Shown here: one piece after another, positions 9,761 through 22,521 of the stretch | Position numbering within the stretch: the first letter of the stretch is position 1 | Layout: every line of letters starts with the position of its first letter | Source: Adiantum capillus-veneris | Taxonomy: Eukaryota > Streptophyta > Polypodiopsida > Polypodiales > Pteridaceae | DNA: 64,000 nucleotides | NCBI GenBank assembly: GCA_014529385.2 | Contig: CM043953.1 | Span: 86,146,342 to 86,210,341 of the forward strand | Reading direction: 5' to 3' | Made by a program: the position numbers and the translations under genes | Notes under the pieces: generated by a model | Seen by the model: the letters and a program-made list of their open reading frames with translations, nothing else | Told to the model about the DNA's origin: nothing | The model's database searches: none

Positions 9761-12700
9761 CTTTTTGTTTTGAAAATTTTTAAAACACAAGTAGCTTAGC
9801 GGCTTCTTACAAGGTTGGGTGGATATATCAAAATAGGATGAAAATTGAAACAATAAAGGAGTGATGGTAATCCAACACGAGGATGGGTTTTGTGGATCTA
9901 AGGATCTCTCCTAGCACCTCACCACCAAATAAGAACACAATCTTCTTCTGATAGAAGATCTTCCTATCTAGATGTATATGTACGTGCATGTGTTGCAAAA
10001 ACCTAAACGGAAAAGTGGTTGGTTCGTTATCCATGATGCATAGAGTGTGGAGTACTCACTTATACATTTAACATGCCGGATTTGACAAGTCAACACATCC
10101 ACAAGAGGTCATCCCCTTCATAATTAGTGTTCAATCGACGAACCAATGAGGACTAATTTGGGTGACATCACTTTCTAGTTGAGAGTTAGAGCACCTTGGC
10201 TTAGGCTGACTCATGAGCAAAATGTGTATCAAAAGCTTCTTAGAAAGTTTTCATTATTCTTTGAGAGAAAAAAAAAGAGTGGATGCTAGGCGGGCTGAGG
10301 AACTTTCCTTATGCTGGTGGAGTGTGTACCCAATCCGCACGCTCTTACACATCTTATTCTTGGCTTGCAGCTTATCTTATAAGTATGCAACAATCTGCAT
10401 GTATGACGCTCTCATCAAGACAGGTAACAGAGAACACGAGTCGCATCTTGACCCACGCATCTTGACCCATCGATCTTGTAGGGGTTGTGATAATTGTACG
10501 AGGATGACTTAAATAGGGTACTTTGCTTGGAAAATAAGTCCTAGATTTAGGTTCCTTGTAGTGTTGGTGTGTGTTGATAGCAACCAAAAATCATGGTAAA
10601 CAATCCATCACTTATCTTGTCCTTGACAGAGTTGCTAGTGTGATAGTGGAAGCATAATTCATGAGGTGATAGCATTGAATCCACTTAGCTGGCAGGCCTT
10701 GCATGTAGAATTGTAAGCCCTTGCCGAGAGTGATGGCCTCAAACGTGAGAGCCAAAACAAAAGTTCCTTGCACAGAAGCTTGTAATGCTAGGGAGACATC
10801 CTAAATTGATGTTGCCACACATAAAATCGAAGCAGATATCTGTATTTTATCAGTTCCACAAACGTGTATACCAATGCCCTTGATTTGAAGTCAATGGGCT
10901 GTATTGTTGTACACATTAGAAGCCTTGCTTCACGTGAAACTATCAAAGCACTTTGCTTTGCAGACCATACAATATTTTCCAAAATAAGTGTGAAAACACG
11001 GAAAAACAAGCAAAACCTAAAATTGTCTAGCCTGGTCATCCTGCTGTAACCAGTTGTCTTGAAATTCCGAAGGACAAACTCGCTAGAAGATGGCTCATAG
11101 CCATAGCTGCTGCGCGAGATAGAGTTTTCGCGTATATCATATACATCCTCTTTGCATGTAATGAAATAACATGCAAACTTACAAATTCCTCTAAGTTTTT
11201 ATGCGCATAGCATAAGCCAGACGGGAAAATCTCAATGCAAGATGCCGAACTGGAAGCCTTGCTTCCCTTAACAACTTATGGAGTTCTTGAGAGCTCATAG
11301 CTAAAGGATATTTATGCTAACAAACGGATATCATAGCAAAAGAAAGTCGACCATGTCGATCATTCACCAAAAATAGACCTTGTCTACTTGTAGATCTGTT
11401 GGTAAAACAGAATTATTTGTGAAAAGTATGTGCACCTTGTACATACTTGAGTCTATGAATGATATCCGTGATCAATCGTAGATGCCCACTGCATACCATA
11501 GTTATTAAGCACATGTGCAGCAATAAAAAAATATCAATTGCATACCTCATTAAGTACACATGCCGACGAAGCTTGCCGCCATAAGAATCGAATGAGTTGC
11601 CAGCAACAAGAAGAAAACCGAGAAATGATTTTCCAGATACTGATGTTTGGCTCAGTAGATAGTGCGTTTAGATTCACCATTTTGGATTGCATGCTTCTTA
11701 GAATTGAATTAATGATCGTCCTTGCCAATCACCGTTTCCTTATAAGGCACGAGCCATGCCTGAGTTGCCTCTACTACTAAAAAATCGTGCCGCGTAGAAA
11801 CCTCTATAGAGGTTATCTCTATTGGAGCCATGCTCCTTAGTTCAAATCATGGTAATGACTACCAAAATTGAACGTATATGTTGACCTTCATCATACTAGA
11901 CCCATAGGTAATCTCTCACGGCACCATCGCCGAGATTAACATAAGACCAATACAATTATATACATAAAGTGATGAAAATTGCAAGAACGTGAAATTACAA
12001 ACCTGATAATTTGTCCGTGTCCATGTCCGAGGTCAAGCACTTTTCACTATCGACTCCAAGGAAACTCGAAAATATGACCATAGAGCCGTCACTATTGACT
12101 CATGTCATTGCTGTATCAAGTCCTAAGATTTTTGCACACCCTGCATAAGCACCTTATGCGATGTCTTATGATCTTCTTTAGAACATCAAGATAAATCTCT
12201 CCATGAACCGAAGTCAAAATTCAAGGTGACCACCATCGATTTCTTGGTTACGGATTTGAACCCGGCTTTCCTTATTGTCCCCACTACCTGCATATGTCCT
12301 TGGATGAACCATGCACGCGAGTTGCATAAGGCTTGGGCAACATGTCGGAGCTTGGCCTTGATGGCGTGTAAACTTTTCCCTTTGAATTCTTCATACTGAA
12401 TCCCGACTGCCTACCCGAGAGTGTTGAGGTCAACATTTATCTTACTATGAGCCTGGTGTGGGGCACGTGCATGCCCTTGCATGATAATGCATGCTTGCTG
12501 AAATCATGCTTGCCGAAAACCGTCGGTTGCCGTCCTTAGCTGGGGGTACACAAGATTAGGGCACCCCTGTGCAAAGGGAAATTTTTGAAAACAAAAACAT
12601 ATCGTTCTGTAGCGATGGCCGCAGCAAAGCTGCCCGAGAGAGAAACACCAACTCAGAGGGCCTTCTGCTACAACAAACTGGGGCTCGGCCCTGTGTCAAA

Positions 12701-12977
12701 AAGTGTTGCATGTTGTCTCGTGACCTTAAAGAGCCTGACATTGTTCATTTCTGTGCAGGTCTGCCCATGACGTCCTCTCGCTCAAGCGGTCGTTTCCACA
12801 GCCTTCAAACCCCTCGACTTTGTGTACCAACCTTCCCACACAGTCCCTCTGTCAAGGCTGCCTTTGCCCTCAGCTTCAAGCTTGGAAGCCTTTCTTCCCA
12901 CAGCCCATTCTCGTCCTGCTTAGGGAACTTGCCCATGGCCTCGTAGCTCCTCCCTTGCAAGAGGGCTTGCCCACGAC

Positions 12978-12979
<2 letters not shown>
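9761..12979. other. No recognisable gene; probably old retroelement leader and unassigned DNA
   Basis: About 3.2 kb with only short open frames. Two minus-strand stretches look mildly coding but were not identified: about 11045-11165 (open for about 38 codons, Ser-rich, ending before CAG at about 11045) and about 12210-12430 (open for about 60 codons). This could be the 5' leader of the Tat-like element to its left, but no LTR was found to prove it. Confidence 0.4.

Positions 12980-13065
<86 letters not shown>
12980..13065. repeat. (GA)n microsatellite
   Basis: Uninterrupted GA dinucleotides for about 85 bp. Long Ser/Leu or Arg/Glu open frames across it on either strand are artefacts of the repeat. 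Confidence 0.98.
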
Positions 13066-13067
<2 letters not shown>

Positions 13068-13121
13068 ATGCATGCTTCATGCAACCAATCTCCTCCCTCC
13101 TCCATGGCTCCTCCTCCCTGA

Positions 13122-13377
13122 GCTCTGATACCAATGAAAGGCCAACGGGTATACTGGCGTGTGGTTCTCCTCCCAACCTCCCTACTTATAGACCTTGGCC
13201 CTTACAAGTAGGTCCCCTTAACTCATGCATGGCGCTCGGGCTCCTAGCCGTACTCAGCCATTCGATCCTTGGCCATTGTCTTGGTGTCTGGTCCTACCAT
13301 TGGCTTGACAAATAGAGTCCTTACCTGCATCCATCCAAACAAGAGAGCAGATACGTTAGCCTCGGATGTGTTTTACA
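13122..13377 (-). mobile_element. Isolated LTR with tRNA-iMet primer binding site
   Basis: GCTCTGATACCAA at 13122-13134 is the reverse complement of TTGGTATCAGAGC, the usual primer binding site for initiator tRNA-Met in plant LTR elements. It directly abuts a TG...CA block (TGAAAGG at 13135 to TTTTACA at 13377, 243 bp). This is the layout of a 5' LTR of a minus-strand element whose body would lie to the left. No second copy of this LTR was seen in the window. Confidence 0.5.
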
Positions 13378-15441
13378 GGTATCAATGGATTATACCAGTT
13401 GTTATCCATGTCCATTTTACAGCTTTTTTAAATTTACAAGCTTAGTACAAAGTATTTATGTGTTCCATGTATTTATGTGCTCCATATATATTAAAAAATT
13501 CTTTGTTACCCCAAAGTTTATATTTTAGCATAAATATTACTCTAATTAGAAGGCCATAACCCCTTCTAATCCAAGTGTCTTACCTCCCTATCAACATCTT
13601 TATCACTTTTTTTCTTTTTTCTTTGCCAAATTAGTGAAGCTCCATCACATGAAGCCATAAAAGAATCCTAAAAAAGTTCCATTAATAGTTCAAGAATATC
13701 AAACTTATTTTTGTTTATTTAGGATAGATACGGTTTATGCCCATTAGCATTCATGGAATCCAATCCTTTCCAAGTTTGTACGTCTCCTACATTAATTATA
13801 CATCTCTTAGAAAAATAAGTGGCAGAGAACCCTTGTTGTATCCAACCGAACCGAATGTCCAACCATGAAGTAAAAGAAATAAATGCCTATTTGGGGTTTT
13901 TTTCAGCTATACCCGACCATGTGGATGCAAAAAAGTGTATTGTATCATCTCATCAAAACAACCAGTAACGAACAAGTCTAGTATCAGTATGCAGCGAGGG
14001 CATACCCCCCAAAAAACCACCAACAACTATATATCTAAAAAAATCCGACATTAGTACACAGTCGGGGGCCAAATCCCAATATTAAATTAGCTAGTATTTT
14101 TCACGACCTGTAACTACTACTAGTAACAAGTCCAAAACCAGTAAACACCCGGGGTATACCCCCCATCCCAAAAGATTTTTTTGAAAAGTATGCACCATCA
14201 GTACGTCAGGTGACCATCAATAGAGTATTGTATTGTTAAGCCAAGCGGTAGCAATCACTATAACATACCCAAATAGTTTTAATTTAAACCAATGAACAAT
14301 TTATGCACAACAACCAAAAATCATAGTTTTATCAAGTCAAGCGGAAACAACCATTATTCCATACCCCAATATTTAAGGAGCATCTTTAATCAAACCAATG
14401 AAATGTATTACGTAGAGCTACTCAGAATCAAAACCCAGTTGCAAGACGAGTACTACATTGGTAAATATATGATTTAAATCATATCTCACACAACCTACTG
14501 CTGACATTTGGCAACATATTGGTTCTCAACAATTGGTCACATCAGCTACAACAATAAGTAGATGTACAGGAACTGCAATGCTGACCCCGTCATACCATCC
14601 GTTTTTTATGCCCAATGGAGGGAATAAGAGGAGCATAGGAATGTTGAGGGGAACATCATGGCAAGCTTTCCATCAAAAGACCCATCTTGTTTTACCTGTT
14701 TTCAAGGCATGCATTCTTGCCAAAATATAATTTTGAAACACAACATAAACATAATTTTGTGGGTCTGTGTGTGTGTGTGTGTGTGTGTGTGAATATTATC
14801 TCGTCTTTATGTTACTCTCGTAATGTCAATGTGGTATAGCATTATAAACATTTGGCATGTATATAACAGTGAATATATGCATGACATGTGTACATATAAA
14901 TGTAAACACATCCATTTGGAAGCTTTGCCAACATGATATTGGGTTTCAAATATGATGGACCATGTACACATTCTAGATAGTCACTTTCTAGAATTCAGAT
15001 AATTCAAGTGGGAAATATGGGTATGCTCATTTTGCCCCAAAAGTTTGACATGCATGTGCGATAATTGTCTATTTGCAGTGTCTGATATTCATGATACGTG
15101 AAGCACCTTAAAGATGGTCAAAAATAGAATTTTGGTATGTGACAATGAATTTTGAGTATCAAGGATCAAGGCTAAAAAATTTGGAGAGTTTCAGAGTCCA
15201 TTTGTCATTTTTTCCAAAAAAAAATATCGTCAAGGGTCAAAATTGGCAAAAATGGTTCTTAACAATGTAAGAAAATGGATCAAAATGGTGTCATCAATCA
15301 TGGTGGAGTGAGTTTCCAAGCTCGGGGTGTTCTTACTTGATTGAATATAAGCAATTTTACCTCTCTATGTGTAAGAGAAGGCAGAGTTTTTATAGGTACT
15401 CCTTTGTAATCTCGACTTGTTTGCATCCTATTTTTGAGTAC
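13378..15441. other. AT-rich stretch without recognisable gene
   Basis: About 2 kb of non-coding, AT-rich DNA with a (GT)n tract at about 14766-14791. Short G- and C-rich islands recur near 13990, 14060 and 14150 (AGTA..CAG..GGG and CATACCCCCC-like strings), suggesting an old degenerate repeat. It ends at the GTG target site of the CACTA element. Confidence 0.6.
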
Positions 15442-15444
15442 GTG

Positions 15445-15660
15445 CACTACAAGAGGTTGTGTGCTCTTGTGACGCTGTTAGCGACGGAAATACACTGGGT
15501 TTTTATAACCCCCGGCGTCGCTAATAGCGTCACTACGAGAGCGTCGTTATGAGAGTCGCTATGAGCGTCGCTATAGCGACGCATATAGCGACGTTTACAT
15601 AGAAGTCTATAGCGACGCTACAGAGCCATAAATAGCGACGGTTATAGCGACGCCCGAGAG
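15445..15660. repeat. Left end of CACTA element with subterminal AGCGACG repeats
   Basis: After the CACTA terminus the first 215 bp hold many direct and inverted copies of (T)AGCGACG(C) / GCGTCGCTA (15479-15650). Such subterminal arrays are the binding sites of the accessory transposase (TNPA type) in known CACTA elements. The same motif is clustered at the right end (32140-32240). Confidence 0.88.
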
Positions 15661-16033
15661 AAAAAAAATTTGGTGACAGGGCATTGAATGCCCTGCCACC
15701 CATCAACCATATTGTACTTGATTCACTTTTTTAAAAAAGTGCAAGGGTAGATAATAGACCCAAAATAGTCACCCACAAGACGCATTGTTTGCAAAATTGA
15801 CAAGCGTAAAATTGACAATTGTACACATCATAGGCAAAATGAATTGATTGGCAAATGTAATAATGACAATTGTACAACATCATAGGCATAAAGAATTGAT
15901 TGGCAAAATGAACTCCGGTGACAAATGTAATAATATACATGGTTCAAAAAGACGTATTGATGCCGTCTCATGATACATAAGCTATGAGAAACCCTAAACT
16001 AATGCTATCTAGCTACGGCTAAACTGACGTCAT

Positions 16034-17342
16034 CTAGTCAGACGTCTCATCGCGTCCAAGCGGCGTATCTGTCGGATTCTGTAAAAAAAGACAATAAGAC
16101 AGCTTTCAGTAAGTATAAACATATAACGACATTTATAAAACAATACAAAAAATAGAAAAGAGTAAACCCTAATACTAACTATGCCGCCGCGAGAACTGAG
16201 AATGTCCATCAAGGCGTTTAAGCCCTTCCTGCCTACGTACTCGCGCTCGTACGGTGTGGGATCACGTCCTGTCATCGACCACTGTCAAAACATACAAAGA
16301 TTTCATTATGTTAGAATTAAAAAGCTCATAAACCCTAAACTATCGAACATAAAGAGCAATGCGAAAACACTTACAAAATCGGTCTCAAATGATGCCCATC
16401 CACTGCTCCCCAAGTGGTGCGAGCTCCCTGCCTCTACTCGCGCTCTGGCTACATCCTTTTGTTGCTTCCACTTGTCGGGATTCTCGCGCGCTGCTTTCTT
16501 CGCATTCTTCCAATCTTCTTTGGCCAGCCAATCTGGCCTGTTCCACCCATGCTTGATTGCTTTTTGCACTTCGGAACACTTGTGTTTGCAGTATTCGCGC
16601 ATTCAAATCTTCATCAGGTCTTCATTGAAGCGCTGATCCTGTGTTGGAACGGGAAACTCATCATGAATTATGCTGATGACTCTGGCTTTTAAATCACTTG
16701 GTACTTCACTCCATTTTTTAGTATGTAGTGTCTAAACATCTGAGAGCAAAGACCACGCATGCGCCAGATCACCTTCTTGCCGTCATCATCCATGATGATG
16801 CCGCCGCTGAAGTCGACGGAGTAAGACAAGCCCTCTGGCCGGTGACGCGTGAACCTGGGTGTCCCGGTAGGGGTCTCTAGCGGCGTGTCGATGGGGGTAT
16901 GGACGTCAGGTGTCTCCACCGGTGTCTGGGCCCCGAAGCAAGGAGTGTCGAGTGGGGTGGCTCCTGGCGGAGTAGGTAGAGGTGTGTAGCTGCTAGGAAC
17001 AGTCAGCCGCGCAAAACCTGGCGTAGATGGCGATGCTGTGGCTGGTGTGGGGGAGGGCAAAGAAGGGGAGGGTAAAGAGCCTCATCGAACACGAGGCGGT
17101 GTGGAGACATCGGCGGCGGAACCCCCACAACAACCGCCACCGCCACCACTAGAGCGCCGGTGTCTAGACGAGTGTGAAGATCGTCTCGTCGGCACTGAAG
17201 CTTCGGAGCACGCCGAATGCTTCGAAAGAGAGGGAGATGCGGATGGAGTAGGAACGCGCGATGATGCGCCAGAGCGATGACGCTCCACGTACCACTGTCT
17301 CTGCTGCGGTGAAAAAGAAGAAAGAAACTCCTCATCATCCAT
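16034..17342 (-). pseudogene. CACTA accessory protein, Transposase_24 / Ptta-En/Spm type, decayed
   Basis: Start chosen at MDDEEFLSSF (17342), just after an AATGCAG acceptor, so a 5' non-coding exon is likely. A Pro/Thr/Ser-rich N-terminal half (repeated TP motifs, about 16850-17060) precedes the conserved domain: WSEVPSDLKARV, then RPDWLAKEDWKNAKK and SSHHLGSSGW, then after an intron (16374-16282) MTGRDPTPYEREY, and a last exon (16078-16034) ending GRDETSD. This is the pattern of plant Ptta/En/Spm proteins thought to bind subterminal repeats. It is broken by TGA at 17082-17084 and 16603-16605 and by a one-base loss in the A run at 16714-16719. The last intron is GT-AG (16179-16079). Confidence 0.82.
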
Positions 17343-17614
17343 ACCTGCATTAAACACACAAATATTTAAACTTAATATTGAATGAATAGAGTAGACAATG
17401 ACGCAAAGACCATTAAATACAATGACGTAATGACGCATATAAATACAATGACGCAATGAATTGAGTGATAGAAAAGGCAAGTCGAAAACTCAGAATTTTC
17501 AATCAAAAGATGTGAGCGCGAGTAGAAAAGAGCGTTATACACCATGGAAGGTACTTAGAGAGACAGAGCTTTTACAACACGGAGCAAAATTGTTCAAATA
17601 CAATATTTGTGGCT

Positions 17615-20600
17615 TTAAGAGATCTCTCTCTCATCCTCGCATAACTCAGCATAACTTCCTATATCTATATAAAGCTCTCCGTTTAAACACATATCCTCTG
17701 TTTCATTTTGTAGCTCCTCTGCATGCACCCCATATAGAGTAGTAGCATCTTGATGCTCGTCTGGCACCACCGCAGCGGCTTCTGATTGAGCATCTTCTCT
17801 GATCTCCTTCATTGATGCCGTTGTGATTAGCACATGGTAGCCTTCATACGTCCTTGCACTACGAGGGGCTACTTCTATGACGTACCACCAATTTGATGTA
17901 GACTTTGAAGGATGAAATATTACCTGACAGAGCCACATAACTTACATGAGAGCTTTCAAGCACATAACTTGTAAAAGGGGGATGTTAACTATTTACATAC
18001 TTACTTGTTCACAATGCTCGGGTAGTACAAAAGTGTCTCTTAGGTCAGTCCATTTCTTAGTAGAATCCACCTCAAGAAAACCAGACTCTCCTCTACGCAC
18101 AGTAGCGTTGCGACCCTCCATGATTATCTTGAACCATTGCACGTCGAACAAGTCGACAAAAAATCCTCTGTAATCGATCCTCAAAATCTCTTGTAGCGTG
18201 CCGAAGTAAGTGAGTTCCGCCACCACAGGATCTGCATCAGAGGAACGTCGTCGACTAGACTGTTCAAATTTTGCCATGATTCCACAATCTTGAGTAAAAC
18301 GCTTTTTGTCGATCCGTTTCACCCTAAAATGTCGACCTTTACACCATGCTGCTGTGTATGACTTATACTACAACGAACAAAGATTATGAGTGGCCGTTCA
18401 AACGTTTAGAAATAAAGTCACTAGCTAGTCGTACATTGCAAACTTACCTTGGTCGCGCAACCCCGAGAGTACTCCCACTCTTCCTCAGTCACTTCGTCAC
18501 CGCATTGTTGTGCGCTTTTCAGTTGGTTGTGCAACCATCTTAAGCTCATGAATGTTGGTAGGCTCTCCAGACCCGTCGAATAGTGCATCGGTGGTCGTCT
18601 TCCCCGTCTCCACTCTATTCGTGCCCTTTGTCGCTCTTGCTTTGCATCCTCATATTGTGAAATCCACTTTTGCATCACTCGATTGTGAAGCATGCAAAAT
18701 CGGTTGATTTTAGCCTCTAGATCTTCCGTCATCTTCTTCTCAACACCGAGATTGCACATGACAATCCCAGATATGCGCTCATCATATATGGTTCGCCATA
18801 GCGTGTCCCGGGCTTTATCAAATCCGTCTAGCCACTCTCCAATGTACACTAGGGACTCTGATACCAACCAACCTTCTGCCATGCTACCCTCCGGACGTGC
18901 CTTTTGACGCACATATCCCTTAAGCGTTTTCATGAAACGTTCTAAGAAGAACATCCATCTGGAATGAACTGTGCCAGCTATTTTCACCTCATCAACTATG
19001 TGAACAAGAAGATGCACCTGAATGGTTAGCATGGTAGTAGGAAAATGTTTCTCAAACATGCACACAAGCTCCGCAGCATTTAGTTTGGCGAATGGTATGG
19101 AGTCTACGTTGATCTCCTTTTGTGAGATCCATTGCACCAGCTTTGCAAGTTTGTAGATTGTGTTACGGATGTCGAGAGACAAACATCCCTCAATGGCAAC
19201 CGGTAAAATAAACTGTAAAGTATGTGCAGCAATGATATTAAAGTCCACTATGAACGTACCTGACACATTTTATGCCAATCGTGTGACTTCAAACCGGTAA
19301 GCTTTCCTTCTTTAGTAAAACACGTTCGGAGCGAGTGCATTACGCCAGTGGGGGTCCGCAAAGATCGAATGGTCTCTTTTACTTTGCGTTCTTGGGCTCC
19401 TGTGAAAATCCATGGTGCTTTAGGGAGTTTTATCGATCCATCAGACGCTATTTGCGGCCAATATTGCTCCATACGATCCACATTTCTAAGGTCAACTCTG
19501 GCTCCCAAAGTATCTTTCTTGCCGGTCAGATGGTCCCATAGTAGATTACCCACATTCTTGAATATGTGCATTGGATCGAGCAAGTGATTGATCATGAGTC
19601 GCGGCCAGTATGGTAACTCATACCATAGAGATAGTCTCTTCATCCCTGGAGGCAATCCTTCATCGCACATCTCCTTCTGCTCTATCCATGCTTGTGCAGA
19701 CATCCTTGGTGGCTCTCTTCCCAAAAAGCCGTCGCGTAACACATGATTCTCTGGAAGATACGCTTGATGACCTTCGTAGATTTTCTTCAGTGAGGGCGCC
19801 CTACGTGCATTCAGTCTAGGTCCACATGTGACACATTCTCTGTATCCGCTTGTTTGAAGCCCTGCATGTATACACATGATAATAGATCAACTATGGGAAA
19901 AAACAAGATTTACAGTGTCTGAGTGAGGAGTGTCAATAGATCACCTGAGCATTCTGTTAGCCCGGGATAGTCATGCATGGTCCACATTAGAATGCCTCTG
20001 ATCAAAGCATTCCGTCGTCCTGTGTGTCGGCTCATATCCACCACCTCTATGCCAATCCACAATTGTTGTAGCTCTTCCAATAGTGGACGAAGATACACAT
20101 CCATATTCTCCACTTTATATTGCCCTGGCACAATCAAGCTTAGCCATAGGTGCCCCTTCTTCATAGTCAACCACGGGGGAATGTTGTAGTTGACGATGAC
20201 AACGGGCCATACACTGTAAGATGTTGATCTTTGACCAAATGGATTTACGCCATCCATAGCCAGGCCTAAGCACAAATTTCGAGCTTCCCTGGCAAAATCC
20301 GACCATGTTCCATCTATATGTTTCCAGGCTGCGCAATCTGCAGGAATTCGTAGCACACCATCCGAAGATTTATTCTCCTCATGCCATGCTGCTAGGCCGG
20401 CCATGGACTTACATTCGAAGAAATGCTTGATGCGAGGAAGCAGAGGAAAATTTCACAAAACCTTTTGTGGAATTTTTATCCCGTGGAGATCTACTCGATA
20501 TCTTTCGGAATCACATTTCGGACACTTCTCCATGTCTATGTATTCCCCTCTGAAAAGAATGCAGTCATTAGGACAAGCGTGGATAGAATTGTAATCCATC

Positions 20601-21313
20601 CCCAAGTTTCGCAAAATCTTTCTTGCTTCATCTCGGGAATCTGGCATCACATTGTCAGCTGGTAGTATGTTCTCTTTAAGCAATCTACACAACATAAAAA
20701 TACGATACATTCGTGTAAAAATCTATCAGATCATTATACATTTAGAGTTTTATTAAAGTAAACTAATTGTAATAGATCACCTGAAAAGCACTGTGACGCT
20801 AGTGTCACTCCATCCAAACTTTGCCTGCATGTTGAGAAGAACTAGGAGTGCTTTCAATCTAGACATACGTGCTCCATTATACAATGGCGTATCGGCTTCA
20901 CTTTTCATATCATCATAGATAAACCTTTCTGAATCCATGATCGTCTCGATCATTTCATCAATCTCGGGCTCAAACATTGCCTCGTTGGGAGTGTGCTCTG
21001 CATGATCATCCCCCGAGCTGTCAGAGGCTACATCTTGTGGCCTCACATATGCTGCTTGACCAAAGCGCCTGCGAACACGTCTATTGGGTTGCAAGATTGC
21101 TGCTTGTTGGCCAGCGTCAGAGTCCGACAAGTTATAATTGGAAAAAACTCGATCTATAATAGATGGATCGAACTCGCCAAATGCGCGAACGTGCTGCAAA
21201 GAAACACATCTTGTCCGTCGCACAGCATGCTTGCATTGATTACAAGGACATAAGACCCTCGTTGAGGGATAGGTGTTTCGGTTGGACGGTCCCACATCCT
21301 CGTCACTACTCAT
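17615..21313 (-). pseudogene. CACTA transposase TNP2 (tnpD-like), six exons, one stop
   Basis: Exons read from the sequence: 21313-20781, 20684-19945, 19861-19260, 19212-18448, 18367-18005 and 17923-17615, all with GT-AG borders; together 1104 codons. Visible parts: the CPCNQCKH end of the transposase-associated domain, PLYNGARMSRLKALL, NDCILFRGEYIDMEKCPKC, the catalytic core (GLAMDGVNPFG, STSYSVWPVVIVNYNIPPW, ILMWTMHDYPG, LLDPMHIFKNV), then a DUF4218-like part (HSRWMFFLERFMKTLKGYV) and a DUF4216-like C-terminus. It would cut and join the transposon ends. TGA at 20453-20455 stands where the family has Arg (KVLR), so the copy is inactive unless the stop is bypassed. The third intron is only 47 nt. 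The Trp-containing start of the N-terminal domain is not seen. Confidence 0.92.
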
Positions 21314-21375
21314 AATGAGGATAAAAATCTTATAACCTGGACAACAAATTTAATATTCTATTGGCATTCTTTGTC

Positions 21376-21489
<114 letters not shown>

Positions 21490-21734
21490 CTCACATTCTC
21501 TAGTCATGTCCAATCCCCGCACACCTCGGTCTAGAGGTGTACGGAGATCAGAACCACCGGGTTTTAATCTCGTCTTTATTGGTCAATACCTATATTTGTG
21601 GGTACAAGAAATCTACAGACCCACGTCTACATGATACTGCATGTAGTGGACAAAACCCCTTTGCCTCTTCTCTAGCTGTAGCACTTCACAGCATCTTAAC
21701 ATCTTTTCACAGTAGATCTTTTCACTGTTCGTCA

Positions 21735-22521
21735 ACTCTAAACCCTAAACCGTAAGTAATTCTTGCGTGGACTCGATCTAACGTAAATAAGCGTAAATCT
21801 AAATAAACGTAAATCTAACTAAAAATAAACCTAAATCTAATTTAACGTAAGTCTACATCTAACCTAATCTTTAACGTCTTTTGGGATAGTTTCCTACGAC
21901 GTTAAAACTCTCTTCTTCTTGTGTGTGTGTGTGTGTGGGTAAACCTAAATAAACCTAAGTCTAATCTAATATAACATAAATCTAAATTTAACGTAAATTA
22001 TGTTATATTAAAAACAAAGAACTAAACTAGCAGGGATTATAAGAACCTTAAAACTGATTTAACACATAATTTTTCACATAACTTGGAAAGAGTTGGCATT
22101 CTCATCACTAAAGATGTGAGAGTTAACTTCCGGCGGTGACACTGCCTCATCTCCATCCACATCTGACGACAGCAATTGGCCCTTTGGACCGTTCTTTCTC
22201 TTGTTACTAACTTTGAAGTTGCTGTTGAATGACTAGAGATTGTCTAGATGGTCATTGTCAGGGATGTAGTGACTCTTGCCGCCCTGAAGATCCACCTTCT
22301 TCCCTATCTTCTGAAGACATTTCACCAGTACTTTTGGATCGACAGAGCCCACCATGAGTGAAGGCAGCAATACCCTATATTCCATTGAGGGCTTTCTTCA
22401 CCCGCTTCATGCAGACATCGCAGTCTATGGAGACCTAAATCTAATCTAATATAACGTAAATCTAAATCTAGCGTAAATAAACGTAAATCTAACTAAAAAT
22501 AAACCTAAATCTATTTTAATC
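21735..22521. repeat. Tandem TAAATCTAA(C/T)GTAAATAAACC repeat within CACTA
   Basis: Short AT-rich units such as AACCTAAATCTAATTTAACG and AAACGTAAATCTAACT repeat irregularly at about 21760-22010 and 22432-22521, on either side of the HMA fragment. The chromovirus inserted at the end of this array (TAATC, 22517-22521) and the array continues beyond it from 31295. It is a CACTA-internal satellite. Confidence 0.8.
22074..22431 (-). pseudogene. Captured host gene fragment: HMA domain of a HIPP-like metallochaperone
   Basis: Minus strand from 22431: SIDCDVCMKRVKKALNGI then TAG, matching the beta1-loop-alpha1 part of plant heavy-metal-associated (HMA) domains, with the metal-binding CxxC pair (CDVC). 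After a gap and frame change it continues GSVDPKVLVKCLQKIGKKVDL, the second half of the domain. A Lys/Asn-rich tail (NKRKNGPKGQLLSSDVDGDE) follows to TGA at 22074-22076. HIPP proteins bind metals through this domain and usually end in a CaaX box; none is seen. The middle of the domain (beta2/beta3) is missing. Lying inside the CACTA ends upstream of TNP2, it is best explained as a transduplicated host gene piece, now decayed. Confidence 0.78.

Noticed and set aside
12569-12946. Plus-strand ORF of 125 codons upstream of the (GA)n tract
   Set aside because: No recognisable motif, Ser/Pro-rich from simple sequence, overlapped by equally long frames in other phases.
13122-15441. Pairing the LTR at 13135-13377 with the Tat-like element at 5620-9760 as its 5' LTR
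   Set aside because: The 3' side of that element carries an unrelated chromovirus LTR, and 3.3 kb without gag separates them; kept only as an isolated LTR.
16181-16636. Plus-strand ORFs of 151 and 92 codons over 16181-16692
   Set aside because: They are antisense to the Transposase_24-like exons, which have family motifs and splice sites on the minus strand.
21735-22010. CCCTAAA-like strings as interstitial telomere repeat
   Set aside because: Only one CCCTAAA is present; the units are TAAATCTAA(C)GTAAAT and do not keep the telomeric period.
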